The notes below the pieces were generated by a model. The model saw only the letters and a list, made by a program, of their open reading frames with translations, ran no database searches and was not told the origin of the DNA. 64,000 nucleotides of DNA from Leidyana gryllorum EB-2025a (taxonomy: Eukaryota > Apicomplexa): the NCBI GenBank assembly GCA_048772705.1, contig JBLWGC010000141.1, positions 1 to 64,000 on the forward strand. Reading direction: 5' to 3'. Positions 44,084-52,892 of this stretch are shown here, piece by piece. Each line of letters opens with the position of its first letter. Position 1 is the stretch's first letter. The position numbers were made by a program, and so were the translations under genes.

Positions 44084-44156
44084 TCCACTGTAGTCTAAGT
44101 GGCTAGGATATGCGGCTCTCACCCGCACGATCCGGCTTCAAGTCCCGGCAGTGGAA
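44084..44156 (+). tRNA. tRNA-Glu (CTC)
   Basis: 73 bp; one T-stem change. Confidence 0.92.
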
Positions 44157-44216
44157 ATCCAGCTGAGTGTGCTTGTAGGCAACAGTTCCATTCTTACTCC
44201 CACGGAAATAGATCCA

Positions 44217-44289
44217 CACTGCCCGCGGGGCTCGAACCCGCGACTGCAAGATTAAAAGTCCTGTGCTCTACCGACTGAGCTAGGGCGGC
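44217..44289 (-). tRNA. tRNA-Lys (TTT)
   Basis: 73 bp, loop CTTTTAA; two stem changes. Confidence 0.88.
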
Positions 44290-44340
44290 AGGAATGCAAG
44301 GACACAAAACCCGATAGCCTGACATGTGAAGTGGCTTTGG

Positions 44341-44395
44341 TACCCACCGCATCGTTGGCGTGGCAGGCGGAAATATAAGTTTCATACCATGTCGG
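44341..44395 (-). pseudogene. Asp/Gly-like relic (GCC)
   Basis: As 15849. Confidence 0.55.
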
Positions 44396-44490
44396 AGGCG
44401 CGTGACCCCCCCAACCTTAGAGCCCAGCCTTTCCATTCTCTAGCTTCAACAGACAGGGGACGCTTGGTGTGGCGGGACAGAAACCGAGCT

Positions 44491-44556
44491 GGCAAGATGG
44501 CGGAGGGGACTAAGGCGCTGTATTCAAGTCGCAGCTCGAAAGGGCCACTCTTGTCA
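44491..44556 (+). pseudogene. tRNA-Leu (CAA), T-arm deletion
   Basis: 66 bp; loop TTCAAGT, T arm mostly deleted. Confidence 0.8.
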
Positions 44557-44592
44557 GGTTGCGCCTCATATGGGAAGAACAAAGAGTCTGAT

Positions 44593-44651
44593 TGAGCCCA
44601 GAGTGATTCGAACAGATCTGGAGTCAGACGCGCAACTTTGCGCCATAGCCC
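44593..44651 (-). pseudogene. tRNA-Trp, internal deletion
   Basis: 59 bp; CCA kept, variable region and T-stem part deleted. Confidence 0.82.
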
Positions 44652-44731
44652 AAAACCCTCCCCCGCTCCAGACTCATCGGCTTGTGGTCAGGAATGTTGT
44701 CTAACATCTTCGAACGATTCAGCCCATCTTC

Positions 44732-44803
44732 AGGGCACGCGCGGAGTTGAACCACGGACTTGCTGATCTGCAGTCAGCTGCTCTACCACTGAGCTACGTA
44801 CCC
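44732..44803 (-). tRNA. tRNA-Cys (GCA)
   Basis: 72 bp, consensus. Confidence 0.94.
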
Positions 44804-44879
44804 AGAACTGCCCCTCATACTCGCTCAACTCGATTCTGTCTCCTCATTCATGGTCCAGTGATTGTTTACCTCAACTCTG

Positions 44880-44938
44880 CGTAATCTCGGTCAGTTAAAT
44901 GGTGAGCCTAATAAGTCCAAGTTTACGGTTGACCCGGC
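44880..44938 (+). pseudogene. tRNA-Ile relic (AAT)
   Basis: As 36453; precedes Met in both places. Confidence 0.6.
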
Positions 44939-45019
44939 CCGACCAGGCGGGTGTGTTGTGGATACAGCATCACGTGCACCCTTTTGACAGCAGGAGATGC
45001 ATCGAGAGAAGTTTCACTA

Positions 45020-45092
45020 GGGAGTGTAGCGCAGTCGGTAGCGCGTAGGTCTCATAATCTTGAAGTCGAGAGTTCGATCCTCTCCACTCCCA
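45020..45092 (+). tRNA. tRNA-Met elongator (CAT)
   Basis: 73 bp, loop CTCATAA. Confidence 0.93.
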
Positions 45093-45136
45093 CGGTCGGA
45101 ATCGGAACCGCCGACAAACTCATCATGCTATCATTT

Positions 45137-45168
45137 TGCACCCGTCGATTCCACTAGACCACAGATGC
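45137..45168 (-). pseudogene. tRNA-Gly fragment
   Basis: D arm and acceptor of Gly; the middle is deleted relative to 41697. Confidence 0.6.
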
Positions 45169-45234
45169 AGAACACAATCTTGTGAATCTTGTACGTGGTG
45201 ACAGCCATTCCTTATAAGCCTATCGATGCATCAA

Positions 45235-45306
45235 AGCCTTCTGCCGGAATCGAGCCGGCGCCTTCTCGCTTACGAAGCAAACGCTCTGCCCCTAAGCTTC
45301 GAAGGC
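45235..45306 (-). tRNA. tRNA-Thr (CGT)
   Basis: 72 bp, loop TTCGTAA; stem mismatch. Confidence 0.83.
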
Positions 45307-45382
45307 AATGTAAGTTGGAGATAACGAAACGATGGCTACTGACGGAGATTAGTGGAGCACTTTGCTCGAGTACTTCAATGGC

Positions 45383-45455
45383 TTCCACTGCCGGGACTTG
45401 AACCCGGATCGTGCGGGTGAGAGCCGCATATCCTAGCCACTTAGACTACAGTGGA
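45383..45455 (-). tRNA. tRNA-Glu (CTC)
   Basis: 73 bp, consensus. Confidence 0.95.
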
Positions 45456-45553
45456 CAAGTGCTCGAGTTTAGGCTTCGGCCGAGAGCCGAACCGTCTCGG
45501 AAAGATTCCACCATCAATACGACTGGAATTTGTTACTAAGTCCGAGCTTTCTT

Positions 45554-45618
45554 GCCGCCCCAACTCCTTCGGTAGAGCGCAAGACTTTTGAAGGGAGAAC
45601 CGCGGGTTCGGGCGGCGC
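45554..45618 (+). pseudogene. tRNA-Lys relic (TTT)
   Basis: Inverse of 701; upstream of Ser. Confidence 0.68.
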
Positions 45619-45687
45619 GAGCAGTCCTAGTAAAGCTTGCTGAACCGTATGTGAAGCCACTGGCTGCAAAATGCCAAGTTCGACAGC

Positions 45688-45769
45688 GGCAACTTGCCCG
45701 AGTGGTTAACGGGGTAGACTAGAAATCTACTGGGCCGGGCCCGCGCTGGTTCAAATCCAGCAGTTGTCG
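45688..45769 (+). tRNA. tRNA-Ser (AGA)
   Basis: 82 bp; variable-arm change shared with 550 and 62154. Confidence 0.92.
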
Positions 45770-45846
45770 TGCGATGTGGTTGGAGGGTTAAACACCAACT
45801 GACGCATGAATTTTCTGGAATGATGGAAAAACAACAATGTGTCCTC

Positions 45847-45917
45847 TGCATCTGCCGGGAATCGAACCCGGGTCGTCTCGATGGCAATGAGACATTCTAC
45901 CACTAGACCACAGATGC
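45847..45917 (-). tRNA. tRNA-Gly (GCC)
   Basis: 71 bp; one anticodon-stem change. Confidence 0.9.
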
Positions 45918-45972
45918 GTGACACCTCCATTCCTGACCACCAAGTAATGAGTCTGGAGCGGGGGATGGTTTT

Positions 45973-46042
45973 GGGCCTATGGCCAACGTACCGCGTCTGA
46001 CTCCAGATCAGAAGGTTGGGTTTTCGAATCACTATGGGCTCA
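45973..46042 (+). tRNA. tRNA-Trp (CCA), degenerate
   Basis: 70 bp; D arm damaged, so A box doubtful. Confidence 0.78.
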
Positions 46043-46079
46043 ATCAGACTCTTTTGTTTTTCCCGTGTGAGGCTCAACC

Positions 46080-46159
46080 TGAAAAGAGTGGGATTTGGAC
46101 CCACGCCCTTTCAAACTGCGACTTGAATACAGCGCCTTAGACCCCTCAGCCATCTTATC
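46080..46159 (-). tRNA. tRNA-Leu (CAA)
   Basis: 80 bp, loop TTCAAGT; 5' acceptor GATAAGA. Confidence 0.75.
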
Positions 46160-46247
46160 AGCTCGGTTCCTGTCCCGCTACTCCAAGCGTTCCCTGTCTG
46201 TTGAGGCTAGAGAATGGAAAAGCTGGGCTCTGAGGTTGGGCCGTGCC

Positions 46248-46305
46248 TCCGACATGGTATCAAAGTTATATCTCCGCCTGCCACGCCAACGATCGGGTGG
46301 GTACC
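46248..46305 (+). pseudogene. Asp/Gly-like relic (GCC)
   Basis: As 15849. Confidence 0.52.
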
Positions 46306-46370
46306 AGCTCTGAACGCATTCATTTCCAATCCCAATGGCTTCATACACTCTTTTAATTCTTGGTCGTGAA

Positions 46371-46426
46371 TGGTTAGCACTGGAGGTTTTGAATCTCCCG
46401 AGCTGGGTTCGATTCCCGGCGCGACT
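46371..46426 (+). pseudogene. tRNA-Gln (TTG), 5' truncated
   Basis: Loop TTTTGAA and T arm kept; 5' acceptor and A box missing. Confidence 0.8.
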
Positions 46427-46486
46427 CGCAACTAGTTCTACTTCTTGAAACTTCGCAACTTCTCTTGGTTTCCGCAAAGCTTTCGT

Positions 46487-46559
46487 GCAGTCATGGTCTA
46501 GTGGTTACTACGTCTGCTTAACACGCAGAAGGTCCCGAGTACGATCCCAGGTGGCTGTA
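46487..46559 (+). tRNA. tRNA-Val (AAC)
   Basis: 73 bp; B box altered (gtacgat). Confidence 0.85.
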
Positions 46560-46605
46560 GCTCGAATCTTTGAAGTGAGTGCCACCAAAGCGAGGAAACA
46601 GGCTC

Positions 46606-46642
46606 TCTCCAAAACAGGGCATCGAACCCGCGTCTTCCGCGT
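46606..46642 (-). pseudogene. tRNA-Asp 3' relic
   Basis: As 42503. Confidence 0.58.
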
Positions 46643-46711
46643 CTTCAACCCTAAAAGTCTTCCTTCTCGAGAACTACACGGACAGAAAACCTGTAAAGTG
46701 GCGAACGCTCC

Positions 46712-46791
46712 GGCAAGATGGCCGAGTGGTCTAAGGCGCTGTGTTCAGGCCGCAGTCCGAAAGGGCGTGGGTTCGAATCCCACTCTTGTCA
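46712..46791 (+). tRNA. tRNA-Leu (CAG)
   Basis: 80 bp, consensus. Confidence 0.95.
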
Positions 46792-46859
46792 GCCGTTGTA
46801 TTGTATTGGCACTCAGTCCCCTCACTTCACTGGTCGTTTGACCTACAAACAGCTACAGC

Positions 46860-46930
46860 TGCACCTGCCGGGACTCGAACCCGGGTTACGACCTTGGAAG
46901 GGTCGCATCTTACCCTTAGACCACAAGTGC
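46860..46930 (-). tRNA. tRNA-Gly (TCC)
   Basis: 71 bp, consensus. Confidence 0.95.
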
Positions 46931-47022
46931 AATTGCGAACGATTTGCAGCACCCCGAGAGACTGGGCCAATTTCTGCTCCCAGCTTCAGGTTGAGTAGTA
47001 CTTTGCCAATCACCCCTCTACT

Positions 47023-47102
47023 TCCGGTGGGTCGGAATCGAACCGCCGACTATCTGATGCCAGCACTACAGTCAGATGCTCTACCAACTGAGCTACCCCC
47101 GG
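47023..47102 (-). tRNA. tRNA-Tyr (GTA), intron-containing
   Basis: 80 bp, 7-nt insertion identical to other copies. Confidence 0.9.
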
Positions 47103-47117
47103 CCGTCCAACTGCTCC

Positions 47118-47202
47118 GGGGTTCGAAAGGCTCAACCCCAGATCCTCGCCCTGTCGCACTGCGGTCTGAGCACAGCGCCTTAGACAAATCGACCATCTTG
47201 CC
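47118..47202 (-). pseudogene. tRNA-Leu (CAG), T arm lost
   Basis: As 37629. Confidence 0.72.
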
Positions 47203-47296
47203 GGGATGTTGTTGGCTCGCCGCTCCACGCGTTTTCTGTGCTTGGAATCTCATAATGGAAGAACTTTTGGGGTTGGAGGCCGGCGTGTTCAGAGCA

Positions 47297-47366
47297 TTTG
47301 AGATAGTATAGTGGTTAGTATTTCCGCCTGTCACTCGGAAGACCCGGGTTCGATTCCCGGTCCGAG
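47297..47366 (+). tRNA. tRNA-Asp (GTC), degenerate
   Basis: As 37807. Confidence 0.75.
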
Positions 47367-47470
47367 CAGTTCCAGCCCCTCAAAACTGCTGCAACTCAGA
47401 TTTTGTCTCAGCTGGTCTGGACTTCATTCGGGATTGTACGAGTGGGAGCCGCGTATAGTAGCCGACCTTG

Positions 47471-47540
47471 GAGAGACGTGGCATTGAACCCAGGACTTCT
47501 TCCAGCCGAAGAAAGAATCATGTAACTAGACCAAACAGCC
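47471..47540 (-). pseudogene. tRNA-Pro (CGG), decayed
   Basis: As 37981. Confidence 0.7.
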
Positions 47541-47549
47541 CCCTGTGGG

Positions 47550-47621
47550 TGCCTCAGCCGGGAATCGAGCCTGGCTTCGCACGGCCACAACTTGCTGTCC
47601 CAACCACTAGACGACTCGGAC
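47550..47621 (-). tRNA. tRNA-His (GTG), degenerate
   Basis: As 38060. Confidence 0.78.
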
Positions 47622-47786
47622 AATCTGCAAGTAGCTATCAAGGCAGTGGGGCATCAATCAGGATGAAATGTAACAGGAGCGTTAGATGCTCTCTAAATGA
47701 GCTACTCCAGGCCGTCCAACTTCTGTGAGGCTCATCGGATACGTGTTTCGAAAGACATACGCCCCGTTCACGGCCCGGAAGCTCCG

Positions 47787-47850
47787 TACAGCCATGGTCT
47801 ACTGCTTACGACGTGCTTCACACGCAGGAAAGAAAATCCCAAGTTCTATC
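47787..47850 (+). pseudogene. tRNA-Val (CAC), decayed
   Basis: As 38297 with a further 2-bp loss. Confidence 0.68.
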
Positions 47851-47897
47851 CTGACAAGGATGGGATTTGGATCCACGCCCATTCGGCGCTGCGCCGT
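47851..47897 (-). pseudogene. tRNA-Leu 3' relic
   Basis: As 38363. Confidence 0.55.
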
Positions 47898-47972
47898 CAC
47901 ATATGTCCCTGCGAGTGCTACAGCTGTCCGCCAGTGTCTGATTGGCACTAAATCATGTATGTCTATGTCCTC

Positions 47973-48043
47973 TGCATCTAGCGGGAATCGAACGCGGGTC
48001 GTCTCGATGGCAACGAGACATTCTACCACTAGACCACAGATGC
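47973..48043 (-). tRNA. tRNA-Gly (GCC)
   Basis: As 38485. Confidence 0.88.
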
Positions 48044-48137
48044 ATCACTCGTTGTTGTTCAAGCTCGTGCACAATAACGGCCGTTTTGCTTCAAATGAGA
48101 AAAAAAACGAGTTGAGCGAGTATGACGGGTATTTTGT

Positions 48138-48209
48138 GGGTACGTAGCTCAGTGGTAGAGCAGTTGACTGCAGATCAGCAAGTCCGTGGTTCAACTCCGC
48201 GCGTGCCCT
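48138..48209 (+). tRNA. tRNA-Cys (GCA)
   Basis: 72 bp; one anticodon-stem wobble. Confidence 0.93.
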
Positions 48210-48277
48210 GAAGATGGTTTGGAACGATCGGAGATGTTGGACCACAAGGCAATGAGTCTGGAGCGGGGGATGATTTT

Positions 48278-48330
48278 GGGCCTATGGCGGAACGTAGCGC
48301 GTCTGACTCCAGCTTAGAAAATTGGGTGCT
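48278..48330 (+). pseudogene. tRNA-Trp (CCA), 3' truncated
   Basis: T arm missing; the segment-copy boundary falls here. Confidence 0.82.
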
Positions 48331-48418
48331 GTCCGCCAGTGTCTAAATGGCTCTGATGTTTGATTCCAGCTCTGGGGGATCCAGCATCCGGGTCGGTGCC
48401 ATCTGTCGTTGCAGAAGT

Positions 48419-48492
48419 GGTCGCGTAGCTCAGTCGGTTAGAGCGTGAGCCTAATAAGCTCAAGGTCCTCGGTTCGAGCCCGGGCGTGACCA
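48419..48492 (+). tRNA. tRNA-Ile (AAT)
   Basis: 74 bp; one T-stem change. Confidence 0.93.
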
Positions 48493-48591
48493 AGTGAGGG
48501 GATCTCTGCTAAAGAGTCGCCCCGCACGCGAGGAAACCACAACATTCTGCGACTAATACGAAAGGAACTTGTTACCAAGTCCGAGCTTCCC

Positions 48592-48636
48592 TGCCGCGCC
48601 AGCTCCGTCGCTAGAGCGCAAGACTCAATGGTGGAG
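48592..48636 (+). pseudogene. tRNA-Lys relic
   Basis: Shortened Lys relic upstream of Ser. Confidence 0.55.
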
Positions 48637-48702
48637 AGTCCTAGTCAAACTTGCTGAACCGTATGTGGAGCCACTGGCCGCAAAATGCCGAGTTGAACAG
48701 GT

Positions 48703-48784
48703 GGCAACTTGCCCGAGTGGTTAAGGGGGTAGACTAGAAATCTACTGGGCCTGGCCCGCGCTGGTTCAAATCCAGCAGTTGTCG
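48703..48784 (+). tRNA. tRNA-Ser (AGA)
   Basis: 82 bp, consensus. Confidence 0.95.
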
Positions 48785-48848
48785 TGCGATGTGGTGGAAA
48801 TGATGCAATTCCCAGCATCAAAAACTCATATGGGTCGAGACAGGGAAT

Positions 48849-48919
48849 GCCTCCTTAGCTTAGGGGCAGAGCATTCGCTTTGTAAGCGAAAGGTCGCTGT
48901 TCGATTCCGGCAGGAGGCT
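48849..48919 (+). tRNA. tRNA-Thr (TGT)
   Basis: 71 bp; T-stem base lost. Confidence 0.87.
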
Positions 48920-48954
48920 TCAGTCATTAGCCTAAACATGGTTGCGATCCTCTG

Positions 48955-49001
48955 CCCGCATTTCGGACGGCGGCTTGCACACAGCACTCGGCCATCTTGC
49001 C
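48955..49001 (-). pseudogene. tRNA-Leu relic
   Basis: As 35511. Confidence 0.6.
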
Positions 49002-49096
49002 GGAGTGTTCTTGGCTCGCCGTTCCACCCATTTCCTCTCGGTGAAATCTCAAAATGCGAGGACTTCTGGGGTTGGAGGCCGGCGAGTTTACTAGCG

Positions 49097-49168
49097 CCCG
49101 AGATAGTATAGTGGTCAGTATTTCCGCCTGTCACGCGGGATACCCTGGTTCGATTCCCGGTCTCGGGG
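49097..49168 (+). tRNA. tRNA-Asp (GTC)
   Basis: 72 bp; compensated C1-G72. Confidence 0.88.
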
Positions 49169-49223
49169 CACAGATGGCTTCGCTGAAGATTCTCTCTTTT
49201 AGTTCTCGCTGAACGTCGCGAGC

Positions 49224-49297
49224 TACAGCCACCGAGGACCGAACTCGGGACCTTTTGGGTGTTGAGCAGACGTCGTAACCACTATACCGTTGACTGC
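49224..49297 (-). pseudogene. tRNA-Val (AAC), decayed
   Basis: As 35782. Confidence 0.75.
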
Positions 49298-49361
49298 ATG
49301 AATGGGCCCCGCAGCCCAAGAGGAGTGGCGAAGTTTTACGGAGCAGTGAAGACCAGTTCCA

Positions 49362-49432
49362 AGGTCGCGCCGGAAATCGAACCCAGGTCGGGAGATTCAG
49401 AGTCTCCAGTGCTAACCACTCACCACGCAACC
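49362..49432 (-). tRNA. tRNA-Gln (CTG)
   Basis: 71 bp; A-box base lost. Confidence 0.87.
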
Positions 49433-49617
49433 GCTTCAGCCCATCCCAGAAGAGTCGGTAGAACTATCCGGACTAGCCCTTTCTCAAATGAACAAACGCA
49501 ACACGAGTCTCTCTACTGACCGCTGAAATAATTAATTGGCTCCTGTATATAGCGCCCAGCGTAGAGCGTTCTATTTGAGTCGGACAATCATTGAAGCACG
49601 CTCTCCGCGAATGCTAC

Positions 49618-49699
49618 CGACAAGGGTGAGATTCGAACTCACGCGGGTGGAACCCAACAGCTTAGCAGGCCGCCGCCTTAACCGCTCGGCCACCTTGCC
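49618..49699 (-). tRNA. tRNA-Ser (GCT)
   Basis: 82 bp, loop CTGCTAA. Confidence 0.93.
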
Positions 49700-49726
49700 G
49701 AGAGTGTAACTGATTACATCCTCCCT

Positions 49727-49790
49727 CGGGAAGGAAACGAATCGGCGACCTTTCGCTTACTAAGCGAATGCTCCCCTAAGCTAAGAAAGC
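49727..49790 (-). pseudogene. tRNA-Thr (AGT), decayed
   Basis: AGT arm intact; D-loop deletion and 3' acceptor lost. Junction of two duplicated segments. Confidence 0.78.
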
Positions 49791-49858
49791 AATACAGGGC
49801 GAAGATCACGAATGAGTCACTGTTGACGGGGATTACTGGAGCACTTCGCTCAAGTAGC

Positions 49859-49931
49859 TTCCACTGCCGGGACTTGAACCCGGATCATGCGGGTGAGAGC
49901 CGCATATCCTAGCCACTTAGACTACAGTGGA
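49859..49931 (-). tRNA. tRNA-Glu (CTC)
   Basis: As 40316. Confidence 0.93.
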
Positions 49932-50042
49932 CAAGTGCCCGAGTTGAGGCTTTGGGCGAGACCCGTACCATCTTGAGATGAGGTGGAGCGTCGGGTCAAC
50001 CTGTCGATCAGTGAAATGAGGGGACCACCTCCCAATACAGGC

Positions 50043-50122
50043 TGACAAGCGTGGGATTCCAGCCCACGCGATTTAGAAGTGCGGCCTGAACACAGCGCTT
50101 CAGACCACTCGGCCATGTCGAG
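50043..50122 (-). tRNA. tRNA-Leu (CAG), degenerate
   Basis: As 40501. Confidence 0.72.
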
Positions 50123-50218
50123 TAAGTGGTCATACTATGTTGAGAACCAACACATGCGACGGGTCCGCATAACAAAAAGGAGGGTCTTTTGGGGTTGGAG
50201 GCCGGCTTGTTCAGAGCG

Positions 50219-50290
50219 TCCGAGATAGTATAGTGGTTAGTATTTCCGCCTGTCACGCGGAAGACCCGGCTTCCATTCCCGGTCTCGGAG
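50219..50290 (+). tRNA. tRNA-Asp (GTC)
   Basis: As 40677, same B-box lesion. Confidence 0.82.
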
Positions 50291-50345
50291 CACAGTTGGT
50301 TCCGCTGAAGATTGTCTCCTGTGGTTGCCGCTGAAAGTTGCGAGC

Positions 50346-50415
50346 TGCCACCGAGGATCGGACTCGGGACCTTCTGCGTGTGAAGCAGACGTCGTAACCA
50401 CTAGACCATGGCTGC
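50346..50415 (-). tRNA. tRNA-Val (CAC), 3' end short
   Basis: As 40804. Confidence 0.72.
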
Positions 50416-50477
50416 ACGGCTGTTCCCGCAGACCAAAGCAATGGCGAGGTTTTACGAAGTAGTGAGGACTAGTTCCA

Positions 50478-50547
50478 AGGTCGCGAAGGCAATCGAACCC
50501 AAGTCGGGAGATTCAAAGTCTCCAGTACTAACCACTACACCACGAAT
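50478..50547 (-). tRNA. tRNA-Gln (TTG), degenerate
   Basis: As 40936. Confidence 0.72.
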
Positions 50548-50640
50548 CAGCCCTTCTTCAAGAGTTGATTGAGCCATCCGGACCGGAGCTTCCCCACACA
50601 TGCAAAACGGGTTCTTCTACTAACCTCCAAATATTCAACT

Positions 50641-50710
50641 GGCTCTCGCAGCGCAGTCGGCAAAGCGTGTGATTGTTAAATACCAAGTCGCAGGTCCGCG
50701 GTCTACGGCA
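50641..50710 (+). pseudogene. tRNA-Asn, decayed
   Basis: As 41100. Confidence 0.65.
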
Positions 50711-50814
50711 TCCTGGACCATATTGCGATGCCAAAGTCGATCCAAGGGCTACAGGGCACCCTTCATAGGTCGTAACTCGTGGCTAAATACCGGCAGGTGC
50801 CGTCGTACGAAGTT

Positions 50815-50887
50815 TGGACGACCTGGGCATCGATTCCAGTACCTCCCGCATGCTAAGCGAGCGCTCTACCATTTGAGCTAGTCGCCC
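50815..50887 (-). tRNA. tRNA-Ala (AGC)
   Basis: As 41271. Confidence 0.9.
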
Positions 50888-50975
50888 GCTGTGCAGACCG
50901 CATCGCATTTCTTGGTTCTCGACATAGTATGACCACTCTCTCGACTGCACCCAACGGATTGCACCACCGACAGGC

Positions 50976-51047
50976 GGCTGTTTGGTCTAGTGGTATGATT
51001 CTTCCTTCGGGTGGAAGAAGTCCTGGGTTCGATTCCCAGAACAGCCC
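50976..51047 (+). tRNA. tRNA-Pro (CGG)
   Basis: 72 bp, consensus. Confidence 0.95.
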
Positions 51048-51123
51048 GCTTTGTTGTATCTTGACCCAACCTGCCTGGCAGCATGGTTCTGGGTTCGGGT
51101 GATTCCTCGGAGAAAGTCGGAGG

Positions 51124-51196
51124 GGGAGTGTAGCGCAGTCGGTAGCGCGTAGGTCTCATAATCCTGAATTCGAGAGTTCGATCCTCTCCACTCCCA
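51124..51196 (+). tRNA. tRNA-Met elongator (CAT)
   Basis: 73 bp, as 41580. Confidence 0.93.
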
Positions 51197-51240
51197 CGGT
51201 CGGAATTGAAACCGCCGACAAACTCATCATGCTATCGTTT

Positions 51241-51311
51241 TGCATCTGTCGGGAATCGCACACAGGTTATCTCGATGGCAGCGAGCGACTCTTCCACTAG
51301 ACCACAGATGC
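51241..51311 (-). tRNA. tRNA-Gly (GCC), degenerate
   Basis: As 41697. Confidence 0.75.
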
Positions 51312-51377
51312 AGAACACGATCTTGTGAATCTTGCGCGTGGTGACAGCCATTCCTCTTAAGCCTATCGATGCATCAA

Positions 51378-51449
51378 AGCCTTCTGCCGGAATCGAACCG
51401 GCGACTTCTCGCTGACGAAGCGAACGCTCCGCCCCTAAGCTGAGAAGGC
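51378..51449 (-). tRNA. tRNA-Thr (CGT)
   Basis: As 41834. Confidence 0.87.
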
Positions 51450-51524
51450 AATGTAAGCCGGGTATGACGAAAAAGCGCTATCGACGGAGATTAGTGGAGC
51501 ACTTTGCTCAAGTATTTAAATGAC

Positions 51525-51597
51525 TTCCACTGCCGGGACTTGAACCTGGATCGTGCGGGTGAAAGCCGCATATCCTAGCCACTTAGACTACAGTGGA
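51525..51597 (-). tRNA. tRNA-Glu (TTC)
   Basis: As 41981. Confidence 0.93.
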
Positions 51598-51664
51598 CAA
51601 CTTCTTCAGCTGCAGCTTTGGACGAAAGCCGTACCATCTCGAGATGAGATCTTTTTGCACTTCC

Positions 51665-51729
51665 CCAGATTTGAAACCGCCTCGTATCGAGCGCGCGTCG
51701 TCTCAATGGCACGGAAACATTCGAGCCCT
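51665..51729 (-). pseudogene. tRNA-Gly relic
   Basis: As 42121. Confidence 0.45.
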
Positions 51730-51790
51730 TGACCGCATTTATTTCCAGTCCCAATGGCTTCACTCACTCTTTTGAATCTTGGTCGTGAAT

Positions 51791-51862
51791 GGTTCCGTGT
51801 TGTAGTGGTTAGCACTGGAGACTTTGAATCTCCCGACCTCGGTTCGATTCCCGGCGCGACCT
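51791..51862 (+). tRNA. tRNA-Gln (TTG)
   Basis: As 42247. Confidence 0.9.
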
Positions 51863-51926
51863 CGCAACTAGTCATCACTACGTCTTGAAACTTCGCAACT
51901 TCTCTTGGTCTGCGGAAAGCTTTCAT

Positions 51927-51999
51927 GCAGCCATGGTCTAGTGGTTACGACGTCTGCTTAACACGCAGAAGGTCCCGAGTTCGATCCTCGGTGGCTGTA
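51927..51999 (+). tRNA. tRNA-Val (AAC)
   Basis: 73 bp, consensus. Confidence 0.95.
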
Positions 52000-52046
52000 G
52001 CTGGAACATGTGAAGTGAGCTCCACCCAAAGCGAGGAAACGTGCTG

Positions 52047-52084
52047 TCTTCGAGACAGGGCATCGAACCCGCGTCTTCCGCGTC
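52047..52084 (-). pseudogene. tRNA-Asp 3' relic
   Basis: As 42503. Confidence 0.58.
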
Positions 52085-52159
52085 TTCAACCCTAGAAGTC
52101 TTCCTTCTCGAGAACTTCACGGACAAAAACCGCGTGGAGCGACGAACCAACAAGACTGC

Positions 52160-52239
52160 GGCAAGATGGCCGAGTGGTCTAAGGCGCTGTGTTCAGGCCG
52201 CAGTCCGAAAGGGCGTGGGTTCGAATCCCACTCTTGTCA
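52160..52239 (+). tRNA. tRNA-Leu (CAG)
   Basis: 80 bp, consensus; left member of the Leu pair bounding the 222-bp insert. Confidence 0.95.
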
Positions 52240-52244
52240 GCCCG

Positions 52245-52289
52245 AACGGTAAAGCGCTCGTTGGCATGGGTCGGTACCCAGGTCGTCCA
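52245..52289 (+). pseudogene. tRNA-Ala relic
   Basis: Ala fragments with acceptor 3' end; only in copy 2. Confidence 0.55.
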
Positions 52290-52381
52290 ATCTTACCGGA
52301 ACTCGAGTTTGGCACCGCGGAGCACCCCGGATCTGCTTCCACAGAGAGGAAACGCGTGGTTGGCGGGAGCGTCACCGAGCT

Positions 52382-52461
52382 GGCAACATGGCCGAGTGGT
52401 CTGAGGGCACGTGCGCAAGCCGCGGTCCGAATGGGCGTTGGTTCGAATCCCACTCTTGTCA
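52382..52461 (+). tRNA. tRNA-Leu (CAA), degenerate
   Basis: 80 bp; loop CGCAAGC lacks T33 and the stem is weak, so likely inactive. Right member of the Leu pair. Confidence 0.75.
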
Positions 52462-52525
52462 GCCGTTGAATAGGCAGTCGGTCCCCTAAGTTCACTGATA
52501 GACCGTCGTTCAAGCTACATACGGC

Positions 52526-52596
52526 TGCACCTGCCGGGACTCGAACCCGGGTTACGACCTTGGAAGGGTCGCATCTTACCCTTAGACCACAAGTGC
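52526..52596 (-). tRNA. tRNA-Gly (TCC)
   Basis: 71 bp, consensus. Confidence 0.95.
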
Positions 52597-52670
52597 AATT
52601 GCGAAAGGGCCGCAGCACCCCGAGAGATTCGGGCGATTTCTGCGTCGAGCTGTCTGCAACCTACAAAAAA

Positions 52671-52732
52671 CGGACTGTTCGGGAATCGAATCGAACACTC
52701 CCCCAGGCGAGGGAAGAATATACCACTAGCAC
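52671..52732 (-). pseudogene. tRNA-Pro relic
   Basis: As 42905. Confidence 0.58.
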
Positions 52733-52819
52733 TTCAACTCGACATGGGCGGCAGTGGGTCCCCATACAGCTAGCAAGCTTGCCTCGGCCAAAACGGAACG
52801 GATTCCGAGTGAGAGGCTG

Positions 52820-52892
52820 TGGTGCGGATGGGACTCGAACCCACAACTCCCGGTTCCGAAGACCGATGCCCTATCCATCAGGCCACCGCACC
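52820..52892 (-). tRNA. tRNA-Arg (TCG)
   Basis: As 43054, fully paired acceptor. Confidence 0.94.

Larger units (their letters stand above)
40205..44150 (+). repeat. Long direct duplication, copy 1
   Basis: Nearly identical to 49750-53922; offset 9543 rises to 9766 after the Leu gene because copy 2 carries an extra 222 bp. Confidence 0.92.
46990..48317 (+). repeat. Third copy of arm segment (Tyr to Trp)
   Basis: Collinear with 37501-38830 (offset about 9488) and inverted relative to 16139-17472; ends inside a Trp gene. Confidence 0.9.
48752..49699 (+). repeat. Third copy of arm segment (Thr to Ser)
   Basis: Collinear with 35310-36257 (offset 13442); inverted relative to 18717-19664. Confidence 0.9.

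Noticed and set aside
46718-47311. Longest open frame, about 197 codons, and many others of 60-175 codons
   Set aside because: All run through tRNA genes in both orientations and translate the same tRNA motifs again and again; no domain, codon bias or independent support.
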